Positions 41,421 through 54,650 of a stretch of DNA of 64,000 nucleotides are shown here, piece after piece. The notes below the pieces were generated by a model that saw nothing but the letters and a program-made list of their open reading frames with translations, made no database searches and was not told where the DNA came from. Every line of letters starts with the position of its first letter. Position 1 is the first letter of the stretch. Source of the stretch: Nephrocerus scutellatus (taxonomy: Eukaryota; Arthropoda; Insecta; Diptera; Pipunculidae); the NCBI GenBank assembly GCA_947095585.1, contig OX352763.1, forward strand, positions 20,137,462 through 20,201,461, written 5' to 3'. Made by a program: the position numbers and the translations under genes.

Positions 41421-43565
41421 CAGCCGCCACCATGTGTAGGCTTAGTCGCACTTCCCCCATTCGTGTTGTTATCCTAATCTGCTGCGTTGTCACAAATACA
41501 GTGAAATATTTCAAAGGATAAAAGTACTTAATGGTTAAATATACCGATTTTTGTAACCATAATATAAAAAATCTTAGGCATACTATGTAGCTAAAAAACT
41601 ATAGTAACTTTTGGTGTCAGCTACAGGGATAAAAAGTGAAAAGTTAAACAAATAAACCAAAAAGCACTTTGTCTGTCAAACACGCATTTGACTTTTCCAT
41701 TTTCGGTGTATCGAAAGTCGAAATCGAGGAATATTCTTTTAATCGAACATCCGCATTGAATTTAAGATGAGGTTCCTCGCCGGTGCTCTATACTCCAATA
41801 AAGTACGAGCATAGCATCGCATAATCCGAGAAATAAATTGGCGTAAAGGATTCAAAGAGAAATAACTTAACCCTCGCAGCAGAGATTACGTTTTCCGACA
41901 AATGGAAGTGAAATCCAAATGCATTGCTTCTCGTACAAAATGGTAAGGAAATAAGGCCGCAACCCTCTTTTTAAGTCCATTAAAGATCAAAAGTCGCCTC
42001 AAACGAGTTTCGAATTATTGAAAAATGATTTTCTCATACTCGCCGCAACGCATCAGACAGGACTTGAAAGATAAATAAAACCGGCAGAGATCCGGGTAAT
42101 CTAATTTACCGCAAATAATGGCAAAGCAAAGCGACACACAGGTTCTGATATGGAAATGGCACATCAGTCTGCGTTTGATGCGATTTATCGGTGATGTACA
42201 TCTCTGATAAAATTTGCTCAGCCCTTAGTCCTATCGGGGCAGTTCATGTGAGTACTTTGCGGTGGTGTAAGACAAATAAAAATTGAACAACGAGAGTACG
42301 AGCACATCAGCGGTCCAGAAGTAGTAGCCGTTTTGTAAATTAAATTAAGCCTTAAGCAGGCAAGGCCCACAAAATTGTAAACACGGCTGGCGCATATGCC
42401 ACGAAATTTTCCTGGTATTTGTAGAGCAGAAGAACCATTCATCTCTGATGCGCACTCGACCAACTTTCAGTGTAATCTTATTTGGTGAACCACATTAAAC
42501 ATCAAAGGAAATTTCAGGATCATAATCGTTGGGCTATACATTACATTGTGATGGTCTGCTTTTTTGTTGCGAGTAATCTGAACTTTCCACACAAGCAGGG
42601 TGCGGGAATAAAAATATTCTACATGGCTGACAGAGCGTTTTGTGTGTCTGTGTGTGTGTGTGTGTGGTTGTGATTATGGTTAGGCCTTTTGTCGAATTTT
42701 CCAAAAAATTATCTGAGTAATTCATCGTTTTGGTAGGTTTTGTGTCAAAGGACGATCTAAGTTGGTGGATGAACTTTAAAATTAAATTTAAAATTGGTTG
42801 AAAGATTTGTGTTTCTGATTTTCTAATTTAAGATAAATTAATAAAAAAAGTTATTGAAAAGTGCACGCGCTTGACGAGTTACACCAGTTTTTATCATTTT
42901 TGATTTTTGATAAAAAAGCCACAAAAATTTGATTGCCTTATTGATAAAAGGCCACAGCAATTTCCAATATTGCTGGTTAAATAAAATCTCAATGTCGTTT
43001 TCCCTAAATCTGGCCTCCTAAGTACTTGGCATCTATGAAATTTAGGCTGCTGTCATTTTGAGATGAATGTCTCATTCGTTTTGTTTCCATCTTCTTCTTT
43101 TTTTTTTACCCTGCGTTGGAGGACAGAGCCAAAAAAATCACATACAAATGGAACTGAAGAAACAAGTCTTATGTGTCGTTTCCTACGACAGCTCAGTTAT
43201 CTCTTACAAGGCTTATTAGGACTTTCAACCGCCGATTAATTAATGTCTTCTACAGCCTATGGTGATGCCAATGCAGTCCCACTTATAGGTCAAAGAAGTA
43301 ATATATTATTTTTTAATTTGATAGACGTTCCACTTAAGCGTTCATTAGACGTTGCATCTAAAAATCATTTCCAAACTTGGGAGCGTTTGTTTTTTAAATT
43401 TTTTAGACCACAGCTGAGCGTTTGAAGGAATAATTGCCAATTGGCAAATGCCACCTCTTGTCGTTACGGATACATCTTTTGCTTTATCCTAAGCTGTTTG
43501 TCGAACATATTATATTTAAATAATGTACTTTTTGACTTAATATTCCTTTATTTGTTATATACATA
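41421..43565. other. Unassigned DNA with a short (GT)n tract
   Basis: A (TG)n run is at about 42640-42668. No gene or repeat family is recognised. Confidence 0.4.
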
Positions 43566-43615
43566 TTGTTACAAAATTTATGTTCGTAAAGGATTTTGCA
43601 AAGACAAACACAAGT
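43566..43615 (-). mobile_element. LTR end fragment
   Basis: tgttacaaaatttatgttcg and taaaggattttgcaaagaca match the end of the LTR at 37134-37757 in the same orientation. It shows that the LTR terminus is probably ...TTTGTAACA. About 50 bp is preserved. Confidence 0.5.
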
Positions 43616-43714
43616 TGTAAATTCTCTAAGACAGACATGTGCGCGAAGTTCGAATAACATCGAGCTAATTTAGAAAAAAGTTGATGTGTTAACATATTAG
43701 TTCATATCAGACTA

Positions 43715-44560
43715 GGCGAATATCTCTACTTCCATTGACTTCAAAGTTGTTTGAAAGATTGATTTTTAAGCGTCTCAAACCAACCGTAGAATCAAGAAAC
43801 CTAATACCAAATCATCAGCTTGGGATTGGTCAAAAGAGCATTAGAAGAAAGAAACTGTGTTCAGCAATCTTCTTGGACGTAGCACAGGCTTTCGATAAAG
43901 TATGGCATGAAGGACTACTCAATAAATTGAAAGGGTACCGGCCATGACTGTACTTTCAGCTAATGGAGTCTTATTCAACAAAGCGTTTCTTTCGTATAAA
44001 ACAATAAAACTGTTACTCTAAGCTTGTGCAGATTAAAGCCGGAGTTCTTCAAGGAAGTATCCTTGGACCTCTAATCCGAAGATCTATCAACAACACACTT
44101 CACCAAGACTGCAACCTTTCCCGACAGGTACGACAATACCATATGCTAATACAGCGAAGTATTTAGGTATGACCCTAAATGACAAGTTTCGCTGAAAAGA
44201 CCATATATATTTAAATAAAAAAAAACCAACAAAACGGAGAAAAATGGAATGGCTTTTAGGCAGAAAGTCAGCGCTATCAATTAATAACAAAATTCTTTTA
44301 TATGCCTAGGTCCTAAAACCAGTGTGGAACTATGGGGCTCAACTCTGGCGATGTGCCAGCCAAACTAATATTGCAGTCATCCAATGGTTCCAGAATAAAG
44401 TCATTAGAAGTATTGTGAAAGCTCCATGGTACATTGGAAACAGCGACCTCCATCGGGACCTAAGGATTCCTTCTGTTCTTGACGAGATCAACTCTAGGGC
44501 CAAAGAACACGAGAAACGACTCCAGGAGTCGATTCGTGCAAACATTTTTTTTATAGAAAA
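43715..44560 (+). mobile_element. Jockey-clade LINE remnant
   Basis: The frame at 43735-43947 reads SKLFERLIFKRLKP, NLIPNHQLG and CSAIFLDVAQAFDKVWHEGL, canonical Jockey reverse-transcriptase blocks with an internal deletion between the last two. Next comes 'AGVLQGSILGPL' in another frame. At 44322 onward are MWNYGAQLWRCAS, VIQWFQNKVIRSIV and APWYIGNSDLHRDL, the C-terminal domain. The YADD box is lost. A dead copy. Confidence 0.85.
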
Positions 44561-44574
44561 CCTTTTCAAGTCCT

Positions 44575-44930
44575 ACCTAAAAAACTCCCTCAAGAAATTC
44601 CTATTTGTGGTAATCCACATCAAGACTCTAATCAAGACCCTCTTAAAACCCCCTAAAACGTCTCAAACCTTCTTCACAGCTCCTCAAGACCCCCTCAAGA
44701 CCACCGCAAGATCCATTCAAGACACACCTTAGACTCCCTTAAATGACGACTTAAGACACCCTCAAGATCTCTTCAAGACCCCACTGAAGACTTCCTCAGA
44801 ACTCCTCCAAACCACATAAAAACTACCTTAAGACCTTCTCCTTCTAGACCCAATGCAAGACCATCTCAAATCCCCACGCAAGTACCTCTAAGAAAACCCC
44901 ATCAGAACCACATCAAGACCTTCCAAATTT
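44575..44930 (+). repeat. Degenerate (CTCAAGACC)-type tract
   Basis: About 350 bp with roughly a dozen CAAGA words set in ctcaagacc, atcaagac or ttcaagacc contexts at irregular spacing of 12-30 bp. The plus strand is almost G-free apart from these words. It starts where the Jockey LINE ends and stops where a family A copy begins. Not a true tandem array. Confidence 0.6.
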
Positions 44931-45515
44931 TAATAGGAAGTGAGTAATAGAAGTGTTGTCACGGAAGATACTCACGCTTGCAAAGTTTGAATAAAACCGG
45001 ACTAATTTTGAAGTAAAAAAATGTATATTGGAGCTCCTCGGCCCTGGACCCAGATTACTTCTAAATTTTTTAGAAAGTATTGTCATCGGAGTATGTTGTC
45101 AAAGTTTTTAAAAAATAATAAAATAAATGTTTAAAAAATTTATATGGGAGCCGCTTGACCCTGGGCTCCGATGACTTCCAAATTTTTACAGAAATTGTTG
45201 CCATCTGAGATACATGTGTGTGCAAAGTTTGAATAAGGTCGGGTTGCGTTTGAAAAAATTGTATTTGAGCCGCTCGGCCCGAGGCTCGATCACTTCCAAA
45301 TTTTAACAAAAAGTAGTCATCTGAGATACATATGTGTGCAAAGTTTGAATAAAGTCGAGTACATTTTGAACAAATTTATATGGTAGCCCCTCGACTTGGG
45401 GGGTTTGAATAAAATCGGCTTTAGGAAGTGGATTCGAAATTGATCATACAAATAAATATACATACAAACAAACACAAGGAGACGCGAAGTAATATAGAGA
45501 ATTTAAAAAAGACAG
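44931..45515 (+). repeat. Family A copy with about four monomers
   Basis: Monomers with 'cttccaaatttt', 'gaagtgttgtcac', 'gatacatgtgtgtgcaaagt' and 'ttgaataaa.tcggg' repeat four times at about 100-110 bp spacing. The right terminus (gacgcgaagtaatatagaga, 'atttaaaaa') is present, but the left terminus is replaced by the CAAGACC tract. Confidence 0.75.
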
Positions 45516-46769
45516 GACAGCACCTGAGGTTTCCACTGAACCCACAACAAAGATGTCCAAAAATAAATCCACACAAATCTCTTTTGAGTTTCCATTTCAG
45601 CGGACATTCAAACGAAAACAAATGCGGCTCCTACTTTAATCCCTTCTGTTTTCGGTGACAGATGCCAACAGAGAACGCCAAATACAAACAAAATAATCAG
45701 CAAATGATATAAAAAAGTAGTGAAGCACAAAAAAAAATGAATGGATTTGCACAAGACAACCTCAGTGTGGTGATAAAACCCAAAAAAATATGTAAACATA
45801 CCCTTATTTCGCACTAGTCAGCATCATCGCAGATAGAATCAGTGAAAAATCTCCTGTGGGAAGAGTGAAAAAATGGTCATCAACAAGGAAGAGAACTTAT
45901 CGTAACATAAATAAAATCCGCTTCTCGCGGAACCAACGCCAGCCATTCAACTTTATTCCGGAGGAAAGCCACATTTCCAAGCACGAAACCGAGGCGAAGT
46001 AAAGTGAATAAAATGATTGCAAGCGATTTAGGGAAAGAAACGGATTTTTGTTTCATTAAAAGTTATGAAACCGAAATAGAAAGTTTACCTTCCGTTTCCT
46101 TCCTCTTTAACACGACAGCACACCAATGTCCAACATAAGATCATTTCAGGAGAGACAGTGGAAGTGCTGAAGGATAGTTTTGTAGTGGTATAGCTGGCAC
46201 GGGTGAGATGTGGCAAATCGCAGCTGTTCTATCTTGTCACAGTTGGCGTCGGTCTACAAAAATCCTGCGGGAGAATTATTATAAAAACGAACAAAATTAA
46301 GGACATTCTCTTCAAAAAGCAAAAGGAAAATTATCACATTGGACGAGGATTTATTTTCTGGCTGTGGTTGGATAAATCTGTAAGGAGAAACTATTTATTT
46401 GTATTTAATTTAAGACCTAAGTTAAGTTATTGTTACATCAAATCTTGATAATAGTACCGTTACTATACTGACAGCTCAAAGGTTGTTAGCTTGAAAGGAC
46501 CTCAAATGATTTTCTTTGGTTATTAAGTCAATAAAACGAATCTTTTTGGATGGAGGAAGAAAATACATCTGGTTAGTAGGACTTATCACAAATCTCTGTT
46601 TTACAGTTATAGTAGTGGTACCGTTATCGAATCTTTCGATGGTGCCAATAAACTACAGCTCAATCGTTACACCGGCCACAAACTAAGATCTTCTGATAGT
46701 ACCGTTCATGATTGTTAGTTCTCCTGCTGGATGATTGCTTGAAACTTTCACAAACCTTACACCGACTCT
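45516..46769. other. Unassigned DNA
   Basis: No coding sequence, RNA gene or known repeat recognised. The frames present are short and lack motifs. Confidence 0.4.
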
Positions 46770-47075
46770 CACCTGATGTTCTAATTTTATCCTAATTTTA
46801 ATAGGAAGCTGGTGAGCTTTCTAACAGGTCATTTTAGCTTGCGATGTCTCCTTAACAAAATTGTTGTGGGCTCAGAGACAGAATTTAGGCTCTGCTCGGA
46901 GGATGAACAGTCATTCGAGCACATTCTGTGTTAATGCCCAGCATTAGTTTGGTTACGGAGACTCATCTTTTACAAGGAAGTATGCTCGACAACAGAGTTG
47001 AGAAATTCCGCCATTAAGGATGTACTATATCGTTCATTGGGGAGGTCTATTAGAATAAACAAACCCTAGGATTGT
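46770..47075 (+). mobile_element. LINE C-terminal fragment (zinc-knuckle region)
   Basis: Conceptual translation gives LTGHFSLRCLLNKIVVGS, CSEDEQSFEHILC and CPALVWLRRLIF. This fits the 'GH..L..CR.C.E.EET..H.L..CP.L' end typical of R1/I/Jockey-group LINEs. One in-frame stop interrupts it. Confidence 0.7.
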
Positions 47076-47127
47076 GAAATTGATCTTTCAGGTCGCAGAG
47101 TCTGCTATATGGGCTAGAAAACAAGTA

Positions 47128-47535
47128 AATGTAAACATTTTATGTATGCATCGAAACACGCCACACAGTCCTACATTATTTGGTAATAAACGCCAAAATA
47201 TCTGTTTTTGTGTTTTTGAAGTCGAGGCTATTTCAAACTATTTTCTTTTTTCCACACTTCACACGCGCGACACGCATCAAACGCATGATATCAAAAGTGA
47301 CCCTTGACATTGAACAACATTGACGTTGACAAAGTTTCAGCCCTCTAGGTCATGCAGAAGGTGGCTAAAAAGGACATCAAAAAATGGGGCGATTTCGACG
47401 CATTACACGTGCCACACGTGAAACGCGACACGTCTTACGCCGAATATAAAAATGCTATTTTTGGCTTAGAAACTCACAAAATTTTAGCTCTCTAGGTCTT
47501 GTGGAAGGTGGTTTAGAAGGACCTTAAAGTAGTCG
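47128..47535 (-). repeat. Family D copy, minus orientation
   Basis: Its reverse complement aligns with 31615-32046, including both internal blocks ('taggtcatgcagaaggtgg' and 'taggtcttgtggaaggtgg' on the plus strand, about 145 bp apart), the cacgtgccacacgtgaaacg dyad and the far end (ttatgtatgcatcgaaacac). The two copies differ at many sites, so they are old. Confidence 0.7.
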
Positions 47536-47589
47536 AAAATACAGACAAAAAGGGATCAAGTCAATTTGAATGAAAGTTTTTTTTTTTTT

Positions 47590-48480
47590 ATAAAAAAAGC
47601 CAGTAACTGGATTAACTTGTAGAGGATTGTTTCACTTGTGGTTACATCAAAGTTTAATATAACTTTCTCTAACAACAGGTTAAAAAGGATGTAGACCATT
47701 GTCAGAGCACGTTTTAGACGCAGAATCGGCTTGGTAATGCTAGTGATAGATTTCTTTACTTGGATTATAACATGGGTCATGGTTCGTGTCAGTTTATTTG
47801 GGATGCTGAATTCTCTCATTAATAAGTTAACTTATACTCTGGCTTTGTTCTCAAAAGCGGCTTTTAAGTCTATAAACAGATGGTGTTGTGAGTTTGCGAA
47901 CTCCAGTCATTTTTCCATAGTCTGTCTATATATCTTGATGATCAGTGCGGTGAAAAAAACATTTTGATTTTTAGACGAGCTAGTAATCGAACACAGTGCC
48001 AACTGTGCTAGCAACTGCACGACTTACAGTGACTAAGTACAGTTGGTAATTTTATATAATTAGCATACACGATGCAATCTTTGCTCACATAATGCTAGGG
48101 GTTGATGTATTATGGTATTTAGCCAAATTCCATATTCAAAATTGTGCTTGTAGATCTCATATACTAGGTAGTCAGCGAATTTGTCGACAAGGTAAGCTGT
48201 CTTGTTTTTTTTTTTTTTAAAGTTGAACATCCTTTTACAAGCCTAAGCTGTGTTTCGGTGGGTATGTTCCCAATAGAAATACTGCTGATCTTAGAATGGT
48301 GCAGTGGTTTGGCGTGAGGAGTCAATACGAAGAGATGGATATGAGATTAAAAAGACGGGCGTGCTTCCGCCACAAATATTGCTACCTGGTTTCATCAGCT
48401 GTATGTATTTTAAAGGCTTTCTGTAACTTGTTAGTTCTTTGTATTCTTTGGCACTGAACCATTTAGGTAGCTCTCTCTCT
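47590..48480 (-). mobile_element. Degraded LINE, minus orientation
   Basis: The minus frame at 47556-47819 reads REFSIPNKLTRTMTHVIIQV and LRLKRALTMVYILFNLLLE. This is the block just before and around the 'R(Q)GD.L...LFN..LE' motif of the 19988-type LINE. Sequence toward 48480 resembles flanking LINE sequence but is too decayed to place. Confidence 0.6.
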
Positions 48481-50879
48481 CTTCCTCTTTCTTACTCTCT
48501 CATTTACTTAATTCTCACCTACATATTATTTGGTAGCAGATTCGACGATGTACCAGCGAAACGTTCAATGGCCTTTCTTAGTTAGTTGGTTAAGGGTTCG
48601 TTTTTAAAATATGCTATACCACTGTTAAGGATATGAAGGGATAATTGCCACTTGGAACCCCAGCTTTTACTGCTGTTTTTGTTTAATTGCAAAAGCAGGC
48701 TACCTATGGATATATGCACTGTATCCTTCTGCTTAGAGTTTTTCTCTAGCGTTAGTACGATCAAATAGTTATGCTTTTAGAGCAAGAAAATTCCGTTTTA
48801 CTCTTACTGGCACCTGCAATTAATGTTTATCTTCATGTGCATCTTTCTGCCTTTTCAATGTTGTGGTCATTAGAATCCATATTTACTTCTACTCGACAGA
48901 CCGAAAATAAAAAAACCAACAAATAATTAAAATGTTCTCAATAATGAAAAAAGGCATTTCGCGCCATGAAACGTCTGTTAGTAATGTCCCTATATAATAA
49001 TAAATTCATGACCATCTTAATTATTGTTTGAAGAACCATCACAGCCAAGCCAATCTTTTGGGTGTGTCTGCCAAAAACAATAAAATATAAAAAAACGGGA
49101 ATAATCATCAATCAGACCAGAGACATCAAGCTGAGCTGGACAGACTCCATGTGAATTCACTCACTCATTCACCTTCTCATGGGTCTGACGGTGATAAAAC
49201 AATGAAACAACCAAACTACAAGGTGTCTTTGTTGGCACCCAACGAAAACAAATCGTAGTGAAAAGCCCGAAACAGATCTCCACCAAGAAATTGGGATCAC
49301 CTGTTGGTTCGGTATTTTATTGTATTGATTAATTAGGTAAGAGCTTGGAACTCTTGGGCCTCCACAAAACGAGCGTAAGCGGATGAGTAATTGTCGGGAA
49401 GGCAGAGTTGGAGCGACGGAGTGGGACATAAGTTCTTCTTAGTCTTACCTTCTGGCCATTAAAGGAGAGAGACATAACGAGCCATCCCCCGCAGAGAATG
49501 ATTTATGCTCCCTCGACTTCGACGTATGCGAATGAAATGCGCCGGAAAAGTGCGCTGGTCGGAGTGCAGCACAATTTTATTTCAAGCCTTTGAGTATCGT
49601 TGCTCTTTTTCTCTAATTACTAATTAGGTCATTTGGCCGAAAAGGCGGACGGTCAGAATAAATGGTAACTGCCATTATGGGTATTTTAAATGGTTACTAC
49701 ATCAGGCGATTATTCCCAGCAGATCTTCCTTATAAATTTAGTTTACTTATTGTTAGGGTTGCATGGTCGACGGTCGCAACCAAATTTATGATAATTATTA
49801 ATGCGCTCCTAATGGGTTTTTATTAATTAATTTCCATTCGCGTGGTTACGCATTTGCGCAAAGTCTACGAGTTATATTTACATCGTTCCCACTGAACAAT
49901 AGAGAGGAGCCAAAGCAAACAAACAAATAAACGAAATCGTAGCTGACTCCCTTCGCGGAAATTGAAAAATTATGCAAATTGCACCCGCATTTGGTTCTCT
50001 ATGAGCGGAGGTGTTTTCCAGTTAATTTCCGCTGTATAGTTGGTATGTAATTATAATTAGTCAAGGTGGGATAATTATGTAATTATGTAGTATGAAACGT
50101 GCGGAAAACTAAACGGAAGCAGTTCTGGTGCGCGCTGACTTTTAAACAATTACTAACTAATGGAGAGCTCATTAGTAATGTATACTCCAGTAGGGTAGTG
50201 GTACAAATTTATGCCTTATTGATGGTATATATATCGTCTAAGAAAATTTAATTTTAAATTTAAACAATATATCTTGATTTATGGGGAAAAAGTCAGCTTC
50301 TTGGCCATAAAGTTCTAAGCTAGCTCGTTACATACCTTCAATTCTTTTAATTGCAAAACTGAAGTTTTAATATACAATTCTCTCTAATCTGGGTAAGATA
50401 TTAACCCAAAACTATATTTAATATAAATGATAAAATATAAAAAAAATAGAAATAACATTAGTAATATAAATAAACAAATAATGAAAATCAATCTTTAATT
50501 TTTTGTTTAAAAAATGTAAAGTCGGGCTCGCAATTATATATTATGTTCTATATCCCCTTGTGGGTCCTAGCGCCTAACGTATTTGTATTAGTAATCAACA
50601 AAAGAGCAAAATCCATATAAAATTTTTCTGTTTCCCACTACCACATCTTACGTTTCTCGCGCTTTGCGACTAGTCTCCTTCGACCTCTCTCCAATATCAA
50701 CATTCAGCTATCAGAGCTTTGGGTGAGTTAGGTTTTAGCTTCATAATTAGTCCTTCCCCGAACGTTACGACTTATGGCTACCCTTTTCCAATTATTGAGG
50801 TGCAGCTTTTATTTGTCATTGGTAACACGTTATCGATGCAGCGCGTTCATAGCCAATGGTTTTTTTTACAACGCGTAAA
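48481..50879. other. Apparently unique non-coding DNA
   Basis: It contains a short (ctct)n patch near 48471-48500. Frames at 49169-49429 and 48582-48764 have no recognisable domain. Confidence 0.4.
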
Positions 50880-52300
50880 GGGGTTCGCACCCACTATAAT
50901 GCTCAGCTATATGCTTGGCACAGCGTGGAAGTTCAGGAAAAGGAGGAGAAAAGAGAAGATGTCTATGAGCGTGTGCTTTGAATGCCTGTGAATCATAGTG
51001 ATGTGGGAAGACAGAGCTTGGCAGAGCATTCCACATACGTGTTGTACCGCTGAAGATCGAATCCCTGAATTTAACTGTACGTCCGACGATGGGCTTAAGG
51101 GTAAACTAATGAATATTTAAAGGGCAACGCGTATTTCGGTTGGATTCAAGGAGAGGTGCATGCAACTGGCTATTTCTCTTGAGCACCGCTGGTGGAGGAG
51201 GCGATAAAACAGTGACATGCAGGAAATGTTCATGTGGTGTTAGCGAGGGAAATATTTCATGCACCGGGTTGGAAAACCTAAACATTTCGCGGCATTTAGG
51301 CGACGGTAAATATGTGGTCATTCCAACGAAGCTTCTCGTTACCGCACATAACGAGAATTGTGAGTTTTTCAGTTTTCTCGATGCAAGTGCCATTCATGGA
51401 TAATGGCATGGGATTTGGGATTCGCTTAGACGACAGGAGACAGCGACAGAGACAGAAATCTCCCCATTGTATTATGCTGTCAAGGTCAGAGTTTAACGTG
51501 CTTTACATACGTAGTTGTTTTGAGTTCCACATGAGAAGTGGAGGGACGTTCCTCAAACTTATATGAGAAGCTGAGAGTAATGATATCAGCAAGAGAGTGA
51601 ATTGGATTAGGAGTCACAGATAAGAGGTCATTAATAAAAATGAGGAAGAGTGTCTGGGACAAAACAGAGCCCTGGGGAACGCCAGCATTTAGGTGATGTT
51701 TTTAAGATTAAAATCGTCCCATAAAACTTGAATTGAACGGTCAAAGAGATAGCTTCTAATCCAATGAAGCAGTTTTTCATCGACTTCATAAGCATGCATT
51801 TTTGACAAATGAGCTTGATGTCAAATTCTGTCAAATGCCTTGGAAATATCGAGTGCAATAGCTTTGCTTTCAGCAAATTGATATAAAGACCAGCTCCACT
51901 GTTCGGTAAGATATACCATAAAATCACGCACTCACGAAATCCGTACTGGCGGTCACTAAGAATTTCGTTAGTTCCAAGATATTTCATAAGCTCAAAATTG
52001 ATCAGCGTTTCCATGATCTTGGAAAGAATGGATGTAATTGCTATGGGTCGGTACGAAGAAGGAAATGACGGCACGCATTTTATGGACATAGGCTTGACAA
52101 AGGCTGTTTTCCAACTTCTCGGAAAGAGTCCAGTAGACTAGGAGAAGGAAAAGCTAACGCAATAGTAATAACAGCTTGTATTTCAAGCACCACTTCAGAA
52201 CTAATGGGGAAATACCATCTGGCTCAGCGTGTTTGTGAGTGTTGAGATCATTTAAAAATTAAGCAACTGCACGAGTACGAATGAATATCAGTCCCATAGA
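50880..52300 (-). mobile_element. LINE remnant with reverse transcriptase, minus orientation
   Basis: The minus frame at 51631-52089 reads PSSYRPIAITSILSKIMETL, then NFELMKYL and SDRQYGFR, the first blocks of a Jockey/R1-like reverse transcriptase. Later blocks (near 51700-51640) are frameshifted: 'KTSPKCWRSPGLCFVPDTL' reflects the region normally reading GVPQGSVLSP in another frame. The far 3' part near 50940-51060 shows 'MWNALP', typical of the C-terminus. It is inactive. Confidence 0.75.
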
Positions 52301-54365
52301 GTGTTTAATACTCTGAAGTTCAGTAGACAGCAATACACAATTTGGAAGCGTGGAGCTAGCTGCAAAATGCGCACCAAACAGATTGGTCTTGTTCTTCTTA
52401 GAGCTGACATCTAGAATTTCATTATGAATGAGCGTTGGAATCATATCCTTTTGTTGACACCTTGGCTTGCAAAATGAACAATAATGCAAAGTCCATTGCA
52501 TTCAAGTCTAGTGAGCATGGAGGCCATTGTTGCGAAAAAATTAAATTTGGAACGTGACTTTTTAAAAATTGTTGTATTATGATGGTGTGATGGAGCTAGG
52601 AACTGTAGGAATGTCCAGCGGTTGCTTCATACTACCTTTTAAGCTGTTGTTAGATCTTGCACTTATTGAATCTAGTAGGGCTTCAATTATATTTAGTTTA
52701 TTTTTCAGTATTCATCGGATGCTTTTATCGGACAAGTGCCAATTTTTCGCCAGTTTTCATTATGCTTCCGTAGACTTATAAACAGTATAACAGACTAACG
52801 TTTGTCAAAATATTAGCGCGCTGTTTTGTTGTATTACAGATACAGCAGCGTGAAGTTAGTATCACTTCGATCGTCGTCGCTTGAATATTCGGCAAAAATA
52901 CTTCATGTTATTCCCCATTTTCTGTTGATGGCTGACCACCCTATATTGACTTTAATCTAAAGGGCGTATGCCTATACATCTGTATGATCTGCAGGCATTT
53001 ATGACGCATGTGAATAGAAATCCCACCATATCCACTCCCTAATTTTCTAACACCATTGCTATGCTTACCATTATAAAGGTGCAAATCCTTACATTATAAA
53101 AACATAAATAAAAAAAAGAGAAAATTCTCCGTCACAAATTGAAGCTAAAACTATAAATAAAGCAAAACACAAGAGTTGGACCTGAAAACACGATTATTTA
53201 CGTACCTATACATGCGGAATGGTTTTGCTAAACTGGTAATTCCCATATCTCATAATAAAATCTCACATTAATTGGTCCAGGATGACCCAATTAGAAAGAC
53301 ACATCTTGCAGATGTAAATAGCATCGCAATGTACGAGTATACTTCCATCCGTCGTTATCGTTTTCGTCATCGTTATAATTCTATTAAGGGAATTAAGAGC
53401 AATAATTAAATAACAAAAAATCTTTTTTATTGAAATTATCTATTACTATACCTCTGCTTGCTGCTGATAAGATAAAAATAAAACTAGAAATGCAAATGGA
53501 AATAAATTGCGGATGCATTTCAAGTTAATGATTATGTGAATCGGAATGAACAAACCCGGACAAAACTGGGTGAAAGGAATAAATGGAAAGGTAACGAACG
53601 AAACATTTCTTTTGTTTTCTTCGGCGTGCTCACTCTATTGCGGAGGAATGAAACCGATGTTGATGATGATGCTGCAGGATGCAATGTAAAAAAAACGGGA
53701 CAAAAAAAAAAGAACTAAAAAACGAGAATATCCTTTTCAGATCACACAAAGCCGGTTGGCTGATAGAATTCGTTGCAACAGTAGCAGAAGCATCAGGCAG
53801 CACAAAACAACACTGTAACTGGGACTCAATTTGAAGCGGATGGCAATTGAAATGTGTGCGATCCGCGGCATCATTAGTTCCAACAAAAGTATTCCAAATG
53901 AATTGAAAAACGAAACGGGAATAATTTTCCTTTACGTTTTCCTTTTTTCCTCCATTTCGTTTCTATTACTGCGAAAGAATTTTACCTGTAGACATAGAAT
54001 CAACTATAAAGTGCATTACAAACACCACTCTCCAATCAGGAACACTAAAGACCGACCACCTTAGGCGTTATGCTTGGCATTGCTCCTATCAGAGATGCTA
54101 CCTGTTTTGGTCTGAATTCTAGCAACTACTATACTCTTAAAGAGTGAGAGGAGCAAGCACAGTAATAATAATTATCTCGCTACACTTTGCTGATGATGGC
54201 TGATGACGACTACTTGCGCTACTGTGGCGACGCTGGCTATGAATTCACATTTCCCTTAGGAAGCATTTTCGTTTCATCAATGACTTCTCGTTTGTGCCGC
54301 GTAACTTAATTGCAGATCGCGTCCGATTAAGAGAGATTTATTGGCAGCTGTTGAATTATACCAAA
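52301..54365. other. Unassigned DNA
   Basis: The first few hundred bases may be a further upstream part of the adjacent LINE. Beyond 52550 no feature is recognised. Frames at 53536-53718 and 53831-54064 are short and lack motifs. Confidence 0.4.
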
Positions 54366-54625
54366 AGTAAAGGATCAGACAGAGAATAAGTATGGACGTT
54401 AAATCAGAGATAGGTTGCCACTCGGTGGTGGTGTTAGGGTCTCCTTTTCTTTTAATTTTCCTCACATAACAATTTCTCGACATTGTTATAGTAAACCCAA
54501 AGTAAAGCAAAGATAAGTATTGACGTTAACAGAGATAGGTAATTGCCACTCGGTGGTGGTGTTCAGGTCTCATTTTCTTTTAATTTTCCTTACATAACAA
54601 TTTATCGACACTGCCAGCTTGCTGG
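54366..54625 (+). repeat. Tandem pair of about 127-bp units
   Basis: Unit 1 (from about 54366) and unit 2 (from about 54499) share 'aaagtaaag', 'ataagtat.gacgttaa', 'cagagataggt', 'tgccactcggtggtggtgtt', 'cttttaattttcct' and 'acataacaattt.tcgacat'. Moderate divergence makes this older than the 19588 duplication. Confidence 0.8.
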
Positions 54626-54650
54626 ACCATGCTCCTTCTTGACACTTCAC

